This document shows positions 17,215 through 27,451 of a stretch of 27,658 nt of DNA, in pieces; within the stretch, counting starts at the first letter, position 1, and every line of letters starts with the position of its first letter. The notes beneath the pieces are model-generated. The model saw only the letters and a program-made list of their open reading frames with translations. It made no database searches and was not told the DNA's origin. Source of the stretch: Willaertia magna (lineage: Eukaryota > Heterolobosea > Eutetramitea > Acrasida > Naegleriidae). Made by a program: the position numbers and the translations under genes. Location of the stretch: NCBI GenBank assembly GCA_902984215.1, contig CADWAF010004335.1, positions 1-27,658 on the forward strand, read 5' to 3'.

Positions 17215-20200
17215 ATGTCAGATAGTGATGATGAAATAATGAAGAGTGAAACATCATCTGTAGAAGGTGATGATTCCTCACAAGTAGACAATGATGAAAT
17301 CTTAGCTAAAGAACTTGAGAGTGAGGATACAGAAAATGTTCGTAAATCATCTAGAAATAGAGCTTTAAAAGTAAATATCATTTATTATGTAATTAATTTT
17401 CTCTAACCTAATTTCTACCATCAACTCTTAATTTTCTTGGTCGATTACAATAAATATATAATAGAGCTATAAAGAAGAAAGCTCCTCAGAAGAAGAGAAT
17501 AAAGAAGAAGAGGAAGAACATGTTGAAGAGGAGACAAAGGTTCGATCAAGAAGAAACAGAGGAAAAGCAAGAAAAGTAAGTAGTTCACATACCCACCCTT
17601 GGTTTTGTAAACTAATTCGATTTTTAACTAGAACTATAATGAAGATGAAGCTTTTAAAGCAATAGATGAGATGGAAGATGATAATATCGAAGAATTTGTG
17701 GTAGATGAAAATACCTCTGGTAGAAACACAACATCCTCTGATCTCAGTACGTCAGAGGTTCCTAAGCGCCAGAGACGTTTACGTAGAAACATAGATTCAA
17801 ATAATGATGAAGAGGAAGAAACTCCTTCAAGAATAAGAAGAAGAGGAGGTAGAAAAACAAAAGCCTCCGAAGATAAACTACCAAAGAAACAGTTAAGACA
17901 ACGATCGAAAAAGGTCAATTATGCCGAAGAAGATATGGAAGACGAAGAAGAAGAAGAAAATCAAGAGGAGGAAGAAGAAGTAGAAGAAGTTCAAGTTCGC
18001 TCTAGAAGAGGTCAAGCAAAAAGAAAGGTTGTAGATTCAGACGAAGAAGCAATGGAGGATGAGGAAGAAGAAGAAAATGAAGACGAAGAAGAAGGAAATG
18101 AAGAAAACCAAGAAGAGAATGAGGAAAATGTAGAAAATGAACAAGAGGAAGAGAGCTTTATAGAAGAAACAAAAGATGATGTGGTGGAGACTATTCTCGC
18201 GTGTAGAGAAGTAAAAGATGATTCCGAAGATGAAAACGAAGAAGAAAAAGTGAATCAGGAATCAACTTCTCAATCGGAACCAAAAACAGTTGTTCAATAT
18301 TTATGTAAATACAAAGATAAGTCATACATGCATTGTGAATGGGTAGCCGCATCGGAAATTGAAGATGACCCAACAGTAAAATCCAAACTCAAGTCATTCT
18401 TAAAGAAGTACCCAGACCCTGTGAAGGCTTTTGAGGGGGTAGAAGAATATTTTCCTCCGGAATACACAGAAGTCGAGAGAATAATTGCAAAGTCCACTTT
18501 CCAGAAAAAAACAATATATCTTGTAAAGTGGAAAATACTACCATATAATGAAGCAACTTGGGAATTTGAAGATAGAATTGAGGATAAGGAAAAGATTGAA
18601 CAATTTATTAAATTTAACAAAGTTCCATCCGCAGTTGAAAGACGTATACCAAAACGACCACCTCCTAATGCCTTTAAAAAATTAGAGGAATCACCAAAGT
18701 TCAAAAATGAAAATCAACTCAGAGAATACCAATTAGAGGGTCTAAATTGGCTTGTATTTTGTTGGTATCAAAGAAGAAGCAGTATTCTAGCAGATGAAAT
18801 GGGTTTGGTAAGTAGTATTATATTTTTAAATTTTACAAACAATGTATTAGGGTAAAACTGTCCAAACAGTTGCCACAATTGAATACCTAAGAGTTTTTGA
18901 ACACATTAGAGGTCCTTTTCTTATTATCGCCCCTTTAAGTACTATTGAACACTGGAAAAGAGAATTTGAGGCTTGGACTGAAATGAATGTATTTGTATTT
19001 CATGGTAACCAAGCATCCAGAGATGTAATGAAACACCATGAATTCTATTTTACTGACGCAAAAGGAAAACAAATTAAAAATGTATATAAATTTAATGCAA
19101 TGATAACAACTTATGAAGTTATTCTTTCTGAATCTTCATGTTTATCAAAAATACCTTGGCAATATTTAGTAGTGGATGAAGGTAAGTTTATTTTCACATT
19201 TATTTATTTACATTCCCTAGGTCACCGTCTAAAGAATCAAAATTCCAAGTTGATGTTATCCTTAAAGAAATTCTCAGCTGTACATAAACTACTTCTGACA
19301 GGTACCCCTCTACAGAACAATTTACAAGAGCTATTTTCTTTACTCCACTTTTTGGATCCTGACACTTTTGATGATCCAGAAGATTTTGCTAGACAATATG
19401 GAGATTTAAAGAATTCAGATGAACTTGAAAAATTACACACCCTTATATCACCTTATTTATTGAGAAGATTAAAAGAAGATGTGGAAAAGAGTATCCCACC
19501 TAAAGAAGAAATTGTTGTTGAAGTAGTTCCTACAAATACACAGAAAATGTATTACAAAGCTATTCTTGATAAAAACAAAGAGTTTTTGATGAGAGGGGCT
19601 TCTAAAGCATCAAATATGCCAAGATTAATAAACGTTTTAATGGAAGTACGTAAAGTTTGTAACCACCCTTTCCTTGTTGCTGGTGCAGAAGAGGCAATAA
19701 CCAAAGGAATGAGTGACAAGGATATAAATGAAGAATTGATAAAATCTAGTAGTAAACTGATATTGGTAGACAAATTACTGAAAAAGTTGAAAGAAGGAGG
19801 TCACAAAGTTTTGATTTTCAGTCAAATGGTTCAAGTGTTAAATATCTTGGAAGATTACATGCGTTACAAAGGTTATTCATATGTCAGATTGGATGGTACT
19901 ATTAGAGGTACTCAAAGACAAGCAGCAATAGACAAATTTTCTGATGAATCACAAAATGTATTTGTGTTTTTAGTCAGTACTAGAGCTGGTGGTGTGGGTA
20001 TTAATCTTACAGCAGCTGACACTGTGATAATTTATGACAGTGACTGGAATCCACAAAATGATCTTCAAGCACAAGCTAGATGTCACAGAATTGGTCAAAC
20101 CAAAGAAGTAAAGGTTTATCGTCTTTTAACCAAGAATACCAAAGAGAAAGATATGTTTGAACGAGCATCAATGAAATTAGGGTTGGACCGAGCAGTTCTT

Positions 20201-23200
20201 TCCACAAATAACGAATTTGTCCAATCAACAAAGGGTGGAGCTTCTAAAATTGGTTTGGAAAAGGAAGAAATAGATCTGTTATTAAGACACGGGGCCTATT
20301 CTGCTTTCAAAGATGACTCTGAAGACCAACAAATTCTTATGGAGGGAGATATTGATACAATTATGGAGAGGAACGCAACAGTTGTGAGATATGATCAACC
20401 AACATCAGCTGAACCTAAAGGCTTATCCAATTTCTCAAAAGCAACTTTCTGTTTTTCACAATCTGATATGGAGGTAGATATTGATGATGAAAATTTCTGG
20501 CAAAAGATGCTTCCTGGTCTCAAGAATGCTGAGGGTTTAATGAACAAATTATCAGAGGAAAAGTCCTTCAAGACTAAAGAACAACAAGATCAATATATGG
20601 CTGATGTTAAGGCATTGGTAGACGCAAAACTTCAAGAAATGGATAAATTTAAATACAAACCAGATGAAGAGCTTGCTAATTTATTAACCCAAATTGTTTA
20701 TTCTCGTATAATAGATTCTAGACACAGAGATACAGCTCAAAAATGGTTAGAGGTATTAGAGCAACCAAGACTTAGAAATGGAACATCTAGGGACGAAGAA
20801 AGTGAAGGTGATGATGAAGAAGTAACTTCCTCTAAGTCATCTTCAAAGAAGAAGAGTATGTCAGCAATTGGGGGATGGTATAAAGCAGAAAGGCAACGTT
20901 TTCAAAAAGTATTTTTGGCTATAGGTTGGGGTAAATGGGAACGTATTCAAGAAGAAAAATTACACTCACATACTATAGAAGAGATACACTCTTTTGCTGA
21001 ATGTTTTGTTTCACAATTGGCCACACTCGTTGAAAGTGAAAAGGATGTAGAATTTTTGAATTCTTTAATTGAATCCTCTGCTGTTCCTGATTCTAACAAA
21101 TCTGAAGGAGAAAGTTCTGACCTATTGAAAACAGAGCCAGCAGATAAAGTGAACGCTGGTCAAAGCATCAAAGTTTATCTTCCAAAGGAAGAATTGGGAA
21201 ATGCAAGCTTAGAAATAATTAAAGTCGCTCCTCAACAGCCAAGAGTTACTAAGAAGAAAAGAGGAAAACGTGCAGTTAATTTATGCGTTAGATTTTATGA
21301 AATAACTGATGAAGAAAAGGAAAAAGGTTCAGTTGTAATTGCCTCTCCTGGCTTTAAAGGACAATTCTCTATTAGAATCAACTATGATAATGGCAGTAAA
21401 AATAGTAATACTTTTGATGTTGTTGGTGTTCATCCTATTCTAGAAGATAAGGAATGGATTGACCAGGCAAAAAGAGGTGGTAAAAACTGGGTTAAAAAAT
21501 TAAAGTTTGCTTTACAATTAGGAAAAGTTCTAGACATACTTGGAGGAAAGCTTAAAGTAGAGGATGTTCCAAAGCTTGGTATTAAGGCACCAGCTGATTG
21601 GTGGGACAGAGATTGTGATAGAGATTTACTTTTAGGTTATATGAAACATGGTTATGCAAAATTTGATGACATGAAGGAAGATAGTGAACTTTGTTTTAAG
21701 ACCAAACATGATGACCACATGTCCAAAGCAAAAAGTAGAAAAGAAAAGAAAGATGCCTCATCATGGCCAACAGTTGCTTTAGTAAACAAACGAGCAAACA
21801 AATTAATTGAATTTTTGGTCAAAGAGAAGAATATTTCCATTGCATCATCAACCCTATCTTTAACTGAGTCAAATGGAAATGGAACTGCTTCTAGTTCATC
21901 TGACAATCAAATTACTATTTCTGATAAAGTGACAGAGGGATGGTCAAAACGTGAAAAAAAGGATTTAGTTAGAGCTCTTCTTGTCTACGGCACATACCCA
22001 GAAGAAGTAACAGGTGAACCTAATTGGGTCAAGCTAATCTCGGCTGCAAATTTGAAGAAATCTGAGAATGCTGTTAAGAGCTTTTTCCCACACTTAATAC
22101 AAACAGCTGAACAAGCTGCCGGAGAAGATGACACCGAAGAAGAAGGTTCCAAAACCAAAAAAGAAGATAAAAAGAAAAAGACAGAACAAGAAATTGCTCC
22201 GGGAACAGCAAAGAAATTATTACAAAGTATAGAGCTAATGAACAAATTATACACTACTGTGTATCCTAATTTTGAGGAGTGTGTTGATAAATTAGCTTAT
22301 CTAAAAGTTAGTGGATTACCGAGATGGTGGAAAGGCAAAGAACATGATAGACAATTAGTAAAAGGAGTAAAGAAACATGGTTTTGATTTCAAAGCAATAT
22401 TTTCTGATAAAGAATTTAAGTTTGCTGCAAAGAAAGAAACGAAAACTCCTCCAAGAGAAGGAATACTATTTACAAGACTTAGTAATATTGTGGAATTATG
22501 TGAAAAAGTTAACAAACTTGGTTCACCAACTAAGTCAAAACAAATGTGGAATTTCACTCCAAAGAAAACTCATGTATTATTAAAATCGCCTCCTGTACAC
22601 GAAAAGAAAGCAGATAATGGAGAAAATGAAAAGAAAGCTAAAAGAAAGGTCAAGAGAAGTGTACAAACAACATTAGATTTTAATAACACCAAGGCAGGAG
22701 ATGAAGATGATCCAATTGAGGAATTTGAAGAAAAACCAAGTGAAAAAGAAGAAAAGGATGAAGCAATGACTGAAAAAGAATCAGTTCCTCCAACTAATAC
22801 ATCCTCGTTACCAACAACTCTTCCAAATCCAGAAGATGTTCTACGAAAGAAAATACCAAAGAAAAAGCTTTCGCCTATGAAACAAAAGGAAGAAAATGTT
22901 GATGATGATTCTGTCAAACGTAAAAGAGGTGATGCATATGATGAAAAACATTCTGAAAATGGCGGTTCTTCTAGTACAAACATTGAAACTCCAACTAAGG
23001 ACAAAAAGAGAAAAACAACTGGCTCTTCCCCAGCTGACTCACTTAACAAACACAATTCACCTTATCACATTTCTTCTCCTAACAATCATCATGACCGTGA
23101 AAGAAGAAGTAGTGGAAATTACAGAGATAACCATGACGATTATCACAGAAATGATCATCATAGTTATCATGACAGAGATCGTGATAATTATCGTTCTTCC

Positions 23201-23251
23201 AGAGATTACAGAGATCGTGACAGAGAAAGAGATTATTATCACCGTCGTTAA
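17215..23251 (+). CDS. CHD-family chromodomain helicase (ATP-dependent chromatin remodeller), five exons
   Basis: Exons 17215-17370, 17465-17575, 17632-18807, 18851-19181 and 19221-23251 join to a ~1934-residue nuclear protein that slides nucleosomes with ATP. Introns are 94, 56, 43 and 39 nt with GTAAAT or GTAAGT donors and TAG acceptors. The junctions restore family motifs: intron 3 splits the Walker A box (ADEMGL|GKT) and intron 4 the DEGH box (DEG|HRLKN). Domains: acidic/basic N-terminus to about 300, chromodomain 1 (about 305-352), chromodomain 2 (about 368-426, LVKWK and WEFED), SNF2 ATPase (about 450-740), helicase C with HRIGQ near 880 (about 770-930), then two W-rich C-terminal modules, DWWDRDCDRDLLLGYMKHGY near 1383 and RWWKGKEHDRQLVKGVKKHG near 1627. 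These resemble the repeats of CHD6-9/Kismet more than CHD1. The tail is basic and rich in RD, RS and HH. AATAAA overlaps the region just after the stop. Confidence 0.9.
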
Positions 23252-23484
23252 TCAATAAATGTTGTACAATAAAAAATAATTGGCTAAAGAAATTTTTAAG
23301 GGTGGAAAACGAAAGGGCTTGACTAGCAACATTTAAAGAGTTTAGGCGGGTTGTAGTTAGTGAAATTGGCAAATTGCGCCAATTTTTTTGTAATGACAGT
23401 TCAAGTCATCCGAATTCAATGCTAGGTAAGTTCACAATAATCTGTGAATAAAGAGTATTTATTTTTGCTTTATTTATTTTAATT
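23252..23484. other. Convergent intergenic region with a GC-richer core
   Basis: It lies between the 3' ends of the CHD and SPFH genes. CHD's AATAAA signals sit at its left end. The core from about 23300 to 23420 is clearly less AT-rich than usual intergenic DNA here and has a hairpin TTGGC/GCCAA (23366-23382) followed at once by seven T (23383-23389), and a second dyad ATGAC/GTCAT at 23393-23409. A small RNA gene is possible but I cannot identify one. Confidence 0.4.
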
Positions 23485-24558
23485 TTATTCTTCTTTCTTC
23501 AATACTAATTCCTTCTCTAAACTTTGAACTGAACCTAATCCAAAGTACCTTGCACTATCCATTGGAATTATCATTAATTTTGTGTTGCTCTTTGAAGAGC
23601 TTAAAGCTTCAATAGCTTTAGTATGTTCCTTTTGGAGAATATACTCTTGTGTTATTCCTTTAACCCCTAAAACTTTTTGTAAGTACAATGCCTCACTCTC
23701 TACTCTCTTTTGTAACACTAAACTTTCACTTTCTATTAAAGTTTGTTTAACACTAGCTTCAGTAGAGGCTTGTGCTACTTTCTTTTTATTTTCATTTTCC
23801 ATTGTAATCAAGTCAATTTCCAATTCTGTTTTAATTTTAAGTTTCTTTGCTTCTTGTAAAGCTCTTGTCTTTTCTAACTCTGCTTGTGCTTCTCTTTGTG
23901 ATTTTGCTAACTTTTCAATTCCTTCTAAAATCTCTCTTGTTGGTTGAATTGACTGAATATCAAACTTTGTTAATTTGATTCCCCAGTTTTGTTCTAATGT
24001 TTTAAATTCTTGATAAATTGCCTCTCTTATTTGAGATTTTCCTTCAATTGCTTCATCTAATGTTAATTTAGAAACAGCGTCTCTAATGAAAGTAAAGGTC
24101 AATTGTTCAACCGATTGATAAACGTCATTAATTTCATATACTGCTTTATAAGCATCAATAATTTTATAGAATAATACACAATTTACAACCACAGTTAGTC
24201 TATCCTTCGTGGTAACCTTAACTTCAGGAATGTCGAACAAAGTTTCTTGCGTAGAAATCCTATAAGTGTAAATATTTTCAGTTTCAGTTGTCTTTTTAGA
24301 ATGATTTTCAACTGTTCTTTGCCAATCAACATACTTTACATTTTCTACAAAAGGAATTAAAAAGTGAATACCTGGTTTTAATATTTTCTTAAATTGACCA
24401 AATTTTTCAACTAAAACAAGTTCATTGGTTGAAACTGCGATAATGTGTTTAGTTATTATAATGAAAAGTATCAAAGCTCCAACAATTGGGAAAAAAGGTA
24501 GATCCAAAATCATTTGTTGGATTTCTGGGCTTAAACCACCATTGTTTTGTAAAGACAT
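23485..24558 (-). CDS. SPFH/stomatin-like membrane protein
   Basis: A 357-residue stomatin/prohibitin-superfamily protein that forms membrane rings organising lipids or proteases. A single N-terminal TM helix (about residues 20-45, PFFPIVGALILFIIITKHII) is followed by the SPFH domain: NELVLVEKFGQFKKILKPGIHFLIPF, then a run with VDWQRT, LFDIPEVKVTTKDRLTV and VEQLTFTFIRDAVSKLTLDEAI, then GIKLTKFDIQSIQPT. A long Lys/Glu-rich coiled coil (about 220-300) and a C-terminal ...MIIPMDSARYFGLG follow. The order is that of stomatin-like/paraslipin proteins (SLP2, bacterial QmcA). No obvious mitochondrial targeting sequence, so location is open. The start is the only sensible ATG, directly before the TM segment. 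Confidence 0.85.
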   Translation of the reverse strand: MSLQNNGGLSPEIQQMILDLPFFPIVGALILFIIITKHIIAVSTNELVLVEKFGQFKKILKPGIHFLIPFVENVKYVDWQRTVENHSKKTTETENIYTYRISTQETLFDIPEVKVTTKDRLTVVVNCVLFYKIIDAYKAVYEINDVYQSVEQLTFTFIRDAVSKLTLDEAIEGKSQIREAIYQEFKTLEQNWGIKLTKFDIQSIQPTREILEGIEKLAKSQREAQAELEKTRALQEAKKLKIKTELEIDLITMENENKKKVAQASTEASVKQTLIESESLVLQKRVESEALYLQKVLGVKGITQEYILQKEHTKAIEALSSSKSNTKLMIIPMDSARYFGLGSVQSLEKELVLKKEE

Positions 24559-24839
24559 TCTTTTTTTTGTTGTTTGTGACAGGTTTGTTGGTTCTCTTTT
24601 GTTTTACTTGGAAGTTCATTTATCGAAACACGTGTCCAAAACACCTGTTTTTTATGTTTAATTACGTTTGTAAACGGTGATTAATTTAGTTGTTTAAATT
24701 GTTTTTTGAAAAGATTTCCTCTAATTAAACCATTAAGCAACGAGGAATTTTGAACACGCACACATTTCAGTACCCCTAATTAAAGTTTGTTTCAACTGTA
24801 AAATAAAACAAAATCCTTATTTTAGGGCTATATACCGTC
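24559..24839. promoter_or_regulatory. Divergent gap between the SPFH gene and tRNA-Lys 1
   Basis: Holds the SPFH promoter to the left and the tRNA upstream element to the right (24805-24839, listed separately). CACGTG, a palindromic E-box, occurs at about 24630 in AAACACGTGTCC. No gene is visible; the open frames across it are mostly antisense shadow of the SPFH start. Confidence 0.45.
24805..24839 (+). promoter_or_regulatory. Conserved upstream element of tRNA-Lys 1
   Basis: AAAACAAAATCCTTATTTT (24805-24823) and TATATACCGTC (24829-24839) are identical in sequence and spacing to those in front of the second tRNA-Lys gene (27207-27225 and 27231-27241), while the six bases between differ. TATATA ends five bases before the mature tRNA. 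Such conservation outside the gene suggests an external Pol III promoter rather than only the internal A and B boxes. Confidence 0.6.
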
Positions 24840-24912
24840 GCCTTGCTAGCTCAGTCGGTAGAGCGCCAGGCTCTTAACCTGGTGGTCGTGGGTTCGAGCC
24901 CCACGTGGGGCG
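24840..24912 (+). tRNA. tRNA-Lys(CTT), copy 1
   Basis: A 73-nt tRNA with no intron. The acceptor arms GCCTTGC and GTGGGGC pair with three G-U wobbles, discriminator G. The D arm AGCTCAGTCGGTAGAGC, anticodon stem CCAGG/CCTGG with loop CTCTTAA (anticodon CTT at the middle three) and T arm GTGGGTTCGAGCCCCAC are all canonical. It is identical to the copy at 27242-27314. The B-box GGTTCGAGCC and A-box are intact. Oligo(T) follows at 24919-24926. No CCA is encoded, as expected in eukaryotes. Confidence 0.97.
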
Positions 24913-24918
24913 TAAATA

Positions 24919-24926
24919 TTTTTTTT
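24919..24926 (+). terminator. Pol III T-run terminator of tRNA-Lys 1
   Basis: Eight consecutive T seven bases after the mature 3' end, the usual stop signal for RNA polymerase III. Confidence 0.8.
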
Positions 24927-24981
24927 AGAAGAATTGAGTTGTATCTTCAATGCATTTTGTTGAGCTTGGAATTATCTTGTT

Positions 24982-26154
24982 TTAAAAAATTATAATATCC
25001 GATAATTTTTTATTTTGTAAACATTTTGTTCCCAATAAATTACAATTTTCAACCAATTCTTCATTAATTTTATAATTATTCATTAAAATAAATATTTTAT
25101 CTTCCAACAATAAAGGATAACAATATCTAAAATTATTATCACCATCCAAATTTAATTTTTTAAAATACAAAGAATCGCCATTCAAATAAAAATTATAATA
25201 ATATAAATCTTCTTCTGTACATTCTCCTGTAAAATAAATATTTTTATAATCCAAATTAATCCATGAATAAAAATTATTTGATTTACAATAATCTATCCTT
25301 CCATAATTGATATGATTTAAATTAATTTTTGTAAATATAAACCGATTTTCATAATCTCCTAAACCTAATTGTCCGTTCAGATTATAACCAGTACCAAATA
25401 ATTCGTTAAATTCATTTACAAAAAAAGAACCAACAGAATCAATAAAAATTTGTTTAATTTTAAATGGTAATTCCACTTTTGTAAATTTAAATACCTTATT
25501 TTCTTTTATTTTATTTAAACCTAGTTGACCAAATGTATTTTCTCCGGTTTGATAAATATTTCCATAAAAATCTAAAATCATTGTTCTTTCTAAAACGCAT
25601 TTAAAATCTTTAATTTTAAAATCAGTTAACTTTACAAAATGATTACAATATTCTATAGTTTTTGGTAAACCTAACTGTCCACTTTTATTTTTACCAAAAC
25701 CATAAATATAATTGTCATTTGTCAAAACTATTAAATGTTCACTTCCACATTGTAAAGATTTTATTAAATTTTCTTTTAAATTTTCTTTTAAATTTTCTTT
25801 TAAAAAAATTGAAAATTTATTAAATTTAAAATTTGAAAAAGATCCAGTAAAATAAATATTATTTAAATTATTTAAAATAAAAGTAAAACTATTATCACAA
25901 AATAAATAATTAATTATTCCAAAATGTAAATAATTAATTTTTGTAAAGTTTTTAACAAATTCTATTGAATCTTCTAAACCCAATTGTTTTTCATAATTTT
26001 CACCAAAAACGTAAACTTCATTATTTTTTGTAATTAAAACTACATGTGACCTTCCATATTTAATAAATTTAATTTGTGAATTAATTTCATTTAATTTTGT
26101 TTTTTTAGTTACAATTTTTTGTTTTCCGGGTTTTTTAATTTCAAGTAATTCCAT
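24982..26154 (-). CDS. RCC1-repeat (beta-propeller) protein
   Basis: A 390-residue protein built from RCC1-type blades. The signature G-x-N-x-x-G-Q-L-G-L appears as GENYEKQLGLE, GFGKNKSGQLGLP, TGENTFGQLGLN and TGYNLNGQLGLG, with weaker blades before and after (VYVFG, IYFTG). RCC1 domains act as GTPase exchange factors or as scaffolds and ubiquitin ligase adaptors; nothing here shows a second domain, so partner and role stay open. The start ATG at 26154 leads directly into blade 1 after a basic segment. The blades seem to fill the whole length, giving five or six of the usual seven. A short in-frame repeat is noted separately. No signal peptide, so cytosolic or nuclear. Confidence 0.85.
   Translation of the reverse strand: MELLEIKKPGKQKIVTKKTKLNEINSQIKFIKYGRSHVVLITKNNEVYVFGENYEKQLGLEDSIEFVKNFTKINYLHFGIINYLFCDNSFTFILNNLNNIYFTGSFSNFKFNKFSIFLKENLKENLKENLIKSLQCGSEHLIVLTNDNYIYGFGKNKSGQLGLPKTIEYCNHFVKLTDFKIKDFKCVLERTMILDFYGNIYQTGENTFGQLGLNKIKENKVFKFTKVELPFKIKQIFIDSVGSFFVNEFNELFGTGYNLNGQLGLGDYENRFIFTKINLNHINYGRIDYCKSNNFYSWINLDYKNIYFTGECTEEDLYYYNFYLNGDSLYFKKLNLDGDNNFRYCYPLLLEDKIFILMNNYKINEELVENCNLLGTKCLQNKKLSDIIIF
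25766..25801 (-). repeat. Three tandem 12-bp units inside the RCC1 gene
   Basis: The plus strand reads AAATTTTCTTTT three times without spacer, which encodes repeated KENL/LKEN in the protein (LKENLKENLKENL). Being a multiple of three, it keeps the frame. It falls in a surface loop between propeller blades and is likely a slippage expansion. Confidence 0.85.
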
Positions 26155-26267
26155 TTTTTTTTTATTTTTTTATTTTTATCGTTTTGGTTGTTTAGTTTTA
26201 CAATGTTTTAATAAGCTAAAAGGAGAAGGTGTTTAATAAGTTAAAAATATCTTTAATAAATAGTTAA

Positions 26268-27126
26268 TTATAATACAATACAACATTTACTTGTCATTTT
26301 ACCATTATCATCTCGAACTGCTAGGAAATGTAAAGTGTCAACTGTAAATTGTATTGGACCTGGACTTCTTTCTTTAAATTCTTGTAAAATTCTATTAAGA
26401 TGATTCTATTGTAATTATAATTGTAGTTTTGGTATAATTCATTTTTGTTTTAGAATAATTTATTTATTTTAAAACAAAAGTAAAAGCAAAACAATTTGTT
26501 TTATGAAAAGTATTACAAAAAATTAATTTATAAAAAAATAAACTTACTGTTTGAACGTATGCTACAGAAAGGTGAGGAACGTATTCCTGATCTGTTTTAT
26601 CTACTATACCTAACGTTTCATTAATTAATTTATGGATATATATTAATAAATCATCTCCCATTGGATGATTGACAACTGAAGGTTTTAAATAAATAATTGA
26701 AGTGTGAGAATGTTCAAAATATTCAAAATCTTTTAAAATTATATCAAATGGCTTAATATTATGTTTTTTAAATACTTGTTTCAGTTTTGTTTTTGCATTT
26801 GTAAAATCTTTTAGTGGAATGAATGGGAATGCTCTTTTACAAAAAAATTTAGTTTTACAAAATTTAATAGACATTCAATTTTTTTGTAAAAAGAGAAAGA
26901 CTTACAAATTAATGTGAGCAGGCCAATGAGATTTATTATTTTCGTAATCTAAAACGGAATTTGGATCTTCGTCTGTAAACATATCTGGCCAGGTGTGTAG
27001 TGGCGGTATTATTGAACAAGCTGAATTAATTGTTGTGTAAGTTCCTTTCTTTTCCGAATTATTGTTGTTTTTCATTGTTTTGAGTCGCAAAGTGATTGCC
27101 ACCAATTTTTTGTTTTGTGTAAACAA
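26268..27126 (-). CDS. 2H phosphoesterase (2'-5' RNA ligase-like) with a C-terminal CaaX motif, three exons
   Basis: Exons 27126-26906, 26833-26548 and 26405-26268 join in frame across introns of 72 and 142 nt (GTAAGT donors), giving 214 residues (197 if the later ATG at 27075 is used). The splice joins HINL to AFPFIP, making the first family motif WPAHINL..FPFIPLKDF, followed by FEYFEHSHTSIIYLKP and the second His motif EYVPHLSV. Two H-x-(N/S/T)-h motifs are the hallmark of 2H phosphoesterases, which act on cyclic phosphates and RNA 2'-phosphate links. Exon 3 adds FTVDTLHFLAVRDDNGK, as is usual, and ends SKCCIVL, so the last four residues are CIVL, a strong CaaX box with a second Cys beside it. 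This would put the enzyme on membranes, as with vertebrate CNPase. Exons are inferred from splice signals and frame. Confidence 0.78.
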
Positions 27127-27206
27127 GTTTTAAACTCAATCCAATCACCAAATTTTCAACCATTTCAAACTGGGATTTGAGTTCAGTTCTCTGCCATTAA
27201 AAAATT

Positions 27207-27241
27207 AAAACAAAATCCTTATTTTTGAATTATATACCGTC
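27207..27241 (+). promoter_or_regulatory. Conserved upstream element of tRNA-Lys 2
   Basis: Same two blocks as at 24805-24839, at the same 35-bp distance from the tRNA, with unrelated sequence further out. Together the two copies show that about 30 bases upstream of this tRNA are under constraint or recently duplicated. Confidence 0.6.
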
Positions 27242-27314
27242 GCCTTGCTAGCTCAGTCGGTAGAGCGCCAGGCTCTTAACCTGGTGGTCGTGGGTTCGAG
27301 CCCCACGTGGGGCG
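27242..27314 (+). tRNA. tRNA-Lys(CTT), copy 2
   Basis: Identical over all 73 bases to 24840-24912, with the same anticodon loop CTCTTAA, acceptor arm and T arm. A run of six T follows at 27320-27325. The copies are 2.4 kb apart on the same strand, with an RCC1 gene and a 2H phosphoesterase gene between them, so a small local duplication of the tRNA plus its upstream element is likely. Confidence 0.97.
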
Positions 27315-27319
27315 AAACA

Positions 27320-27325
27320 TTTTTT
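27320..27325 (+). terminator. Pol III T-run terminator of tRNA-Lys 2
   Basis: Six consecutive T five bases after the mature 3' end, the usual stop signal for RNA polymerase III. Confidence 0.75.
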
Positions 27326-27451
27326 GGATATGACTATGGAAGAAAAGCTTGCTATGCAAGAGTGAATTTTCTATAAATTTTTAGCTTGCAGGCGAGAGGT
27401 ATAGAATAAAATTAGGATGTTAAAGAAGAAATTTGAATTAAAAAACTTTAG

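Noticed and set aside
22570..23372. Several overlapping ORFs of 60-160 codons at the CHD C-terminus
   Set aside because: They arise from low-complexity His/Asp/Arg-rich coding sequence read in other frames; repetitive Ile/Val/Thr or Ser/Phe composition gives them away.
23399..23407. GTTCAAGTC as a Pol III B box of a tRNA-like gene
   Set aside because: It matches the B-box pattern, but the flanks do not form a T arm and no A box lies at a fitting distance.
26464..26874. A single-exon 136-residue reading of the 2H phosphoesterase
   Set aside because: It starts and ends inside introns and lacks the first His motif; the three-exon model restores HINL-FPFIP and keeps the frame.
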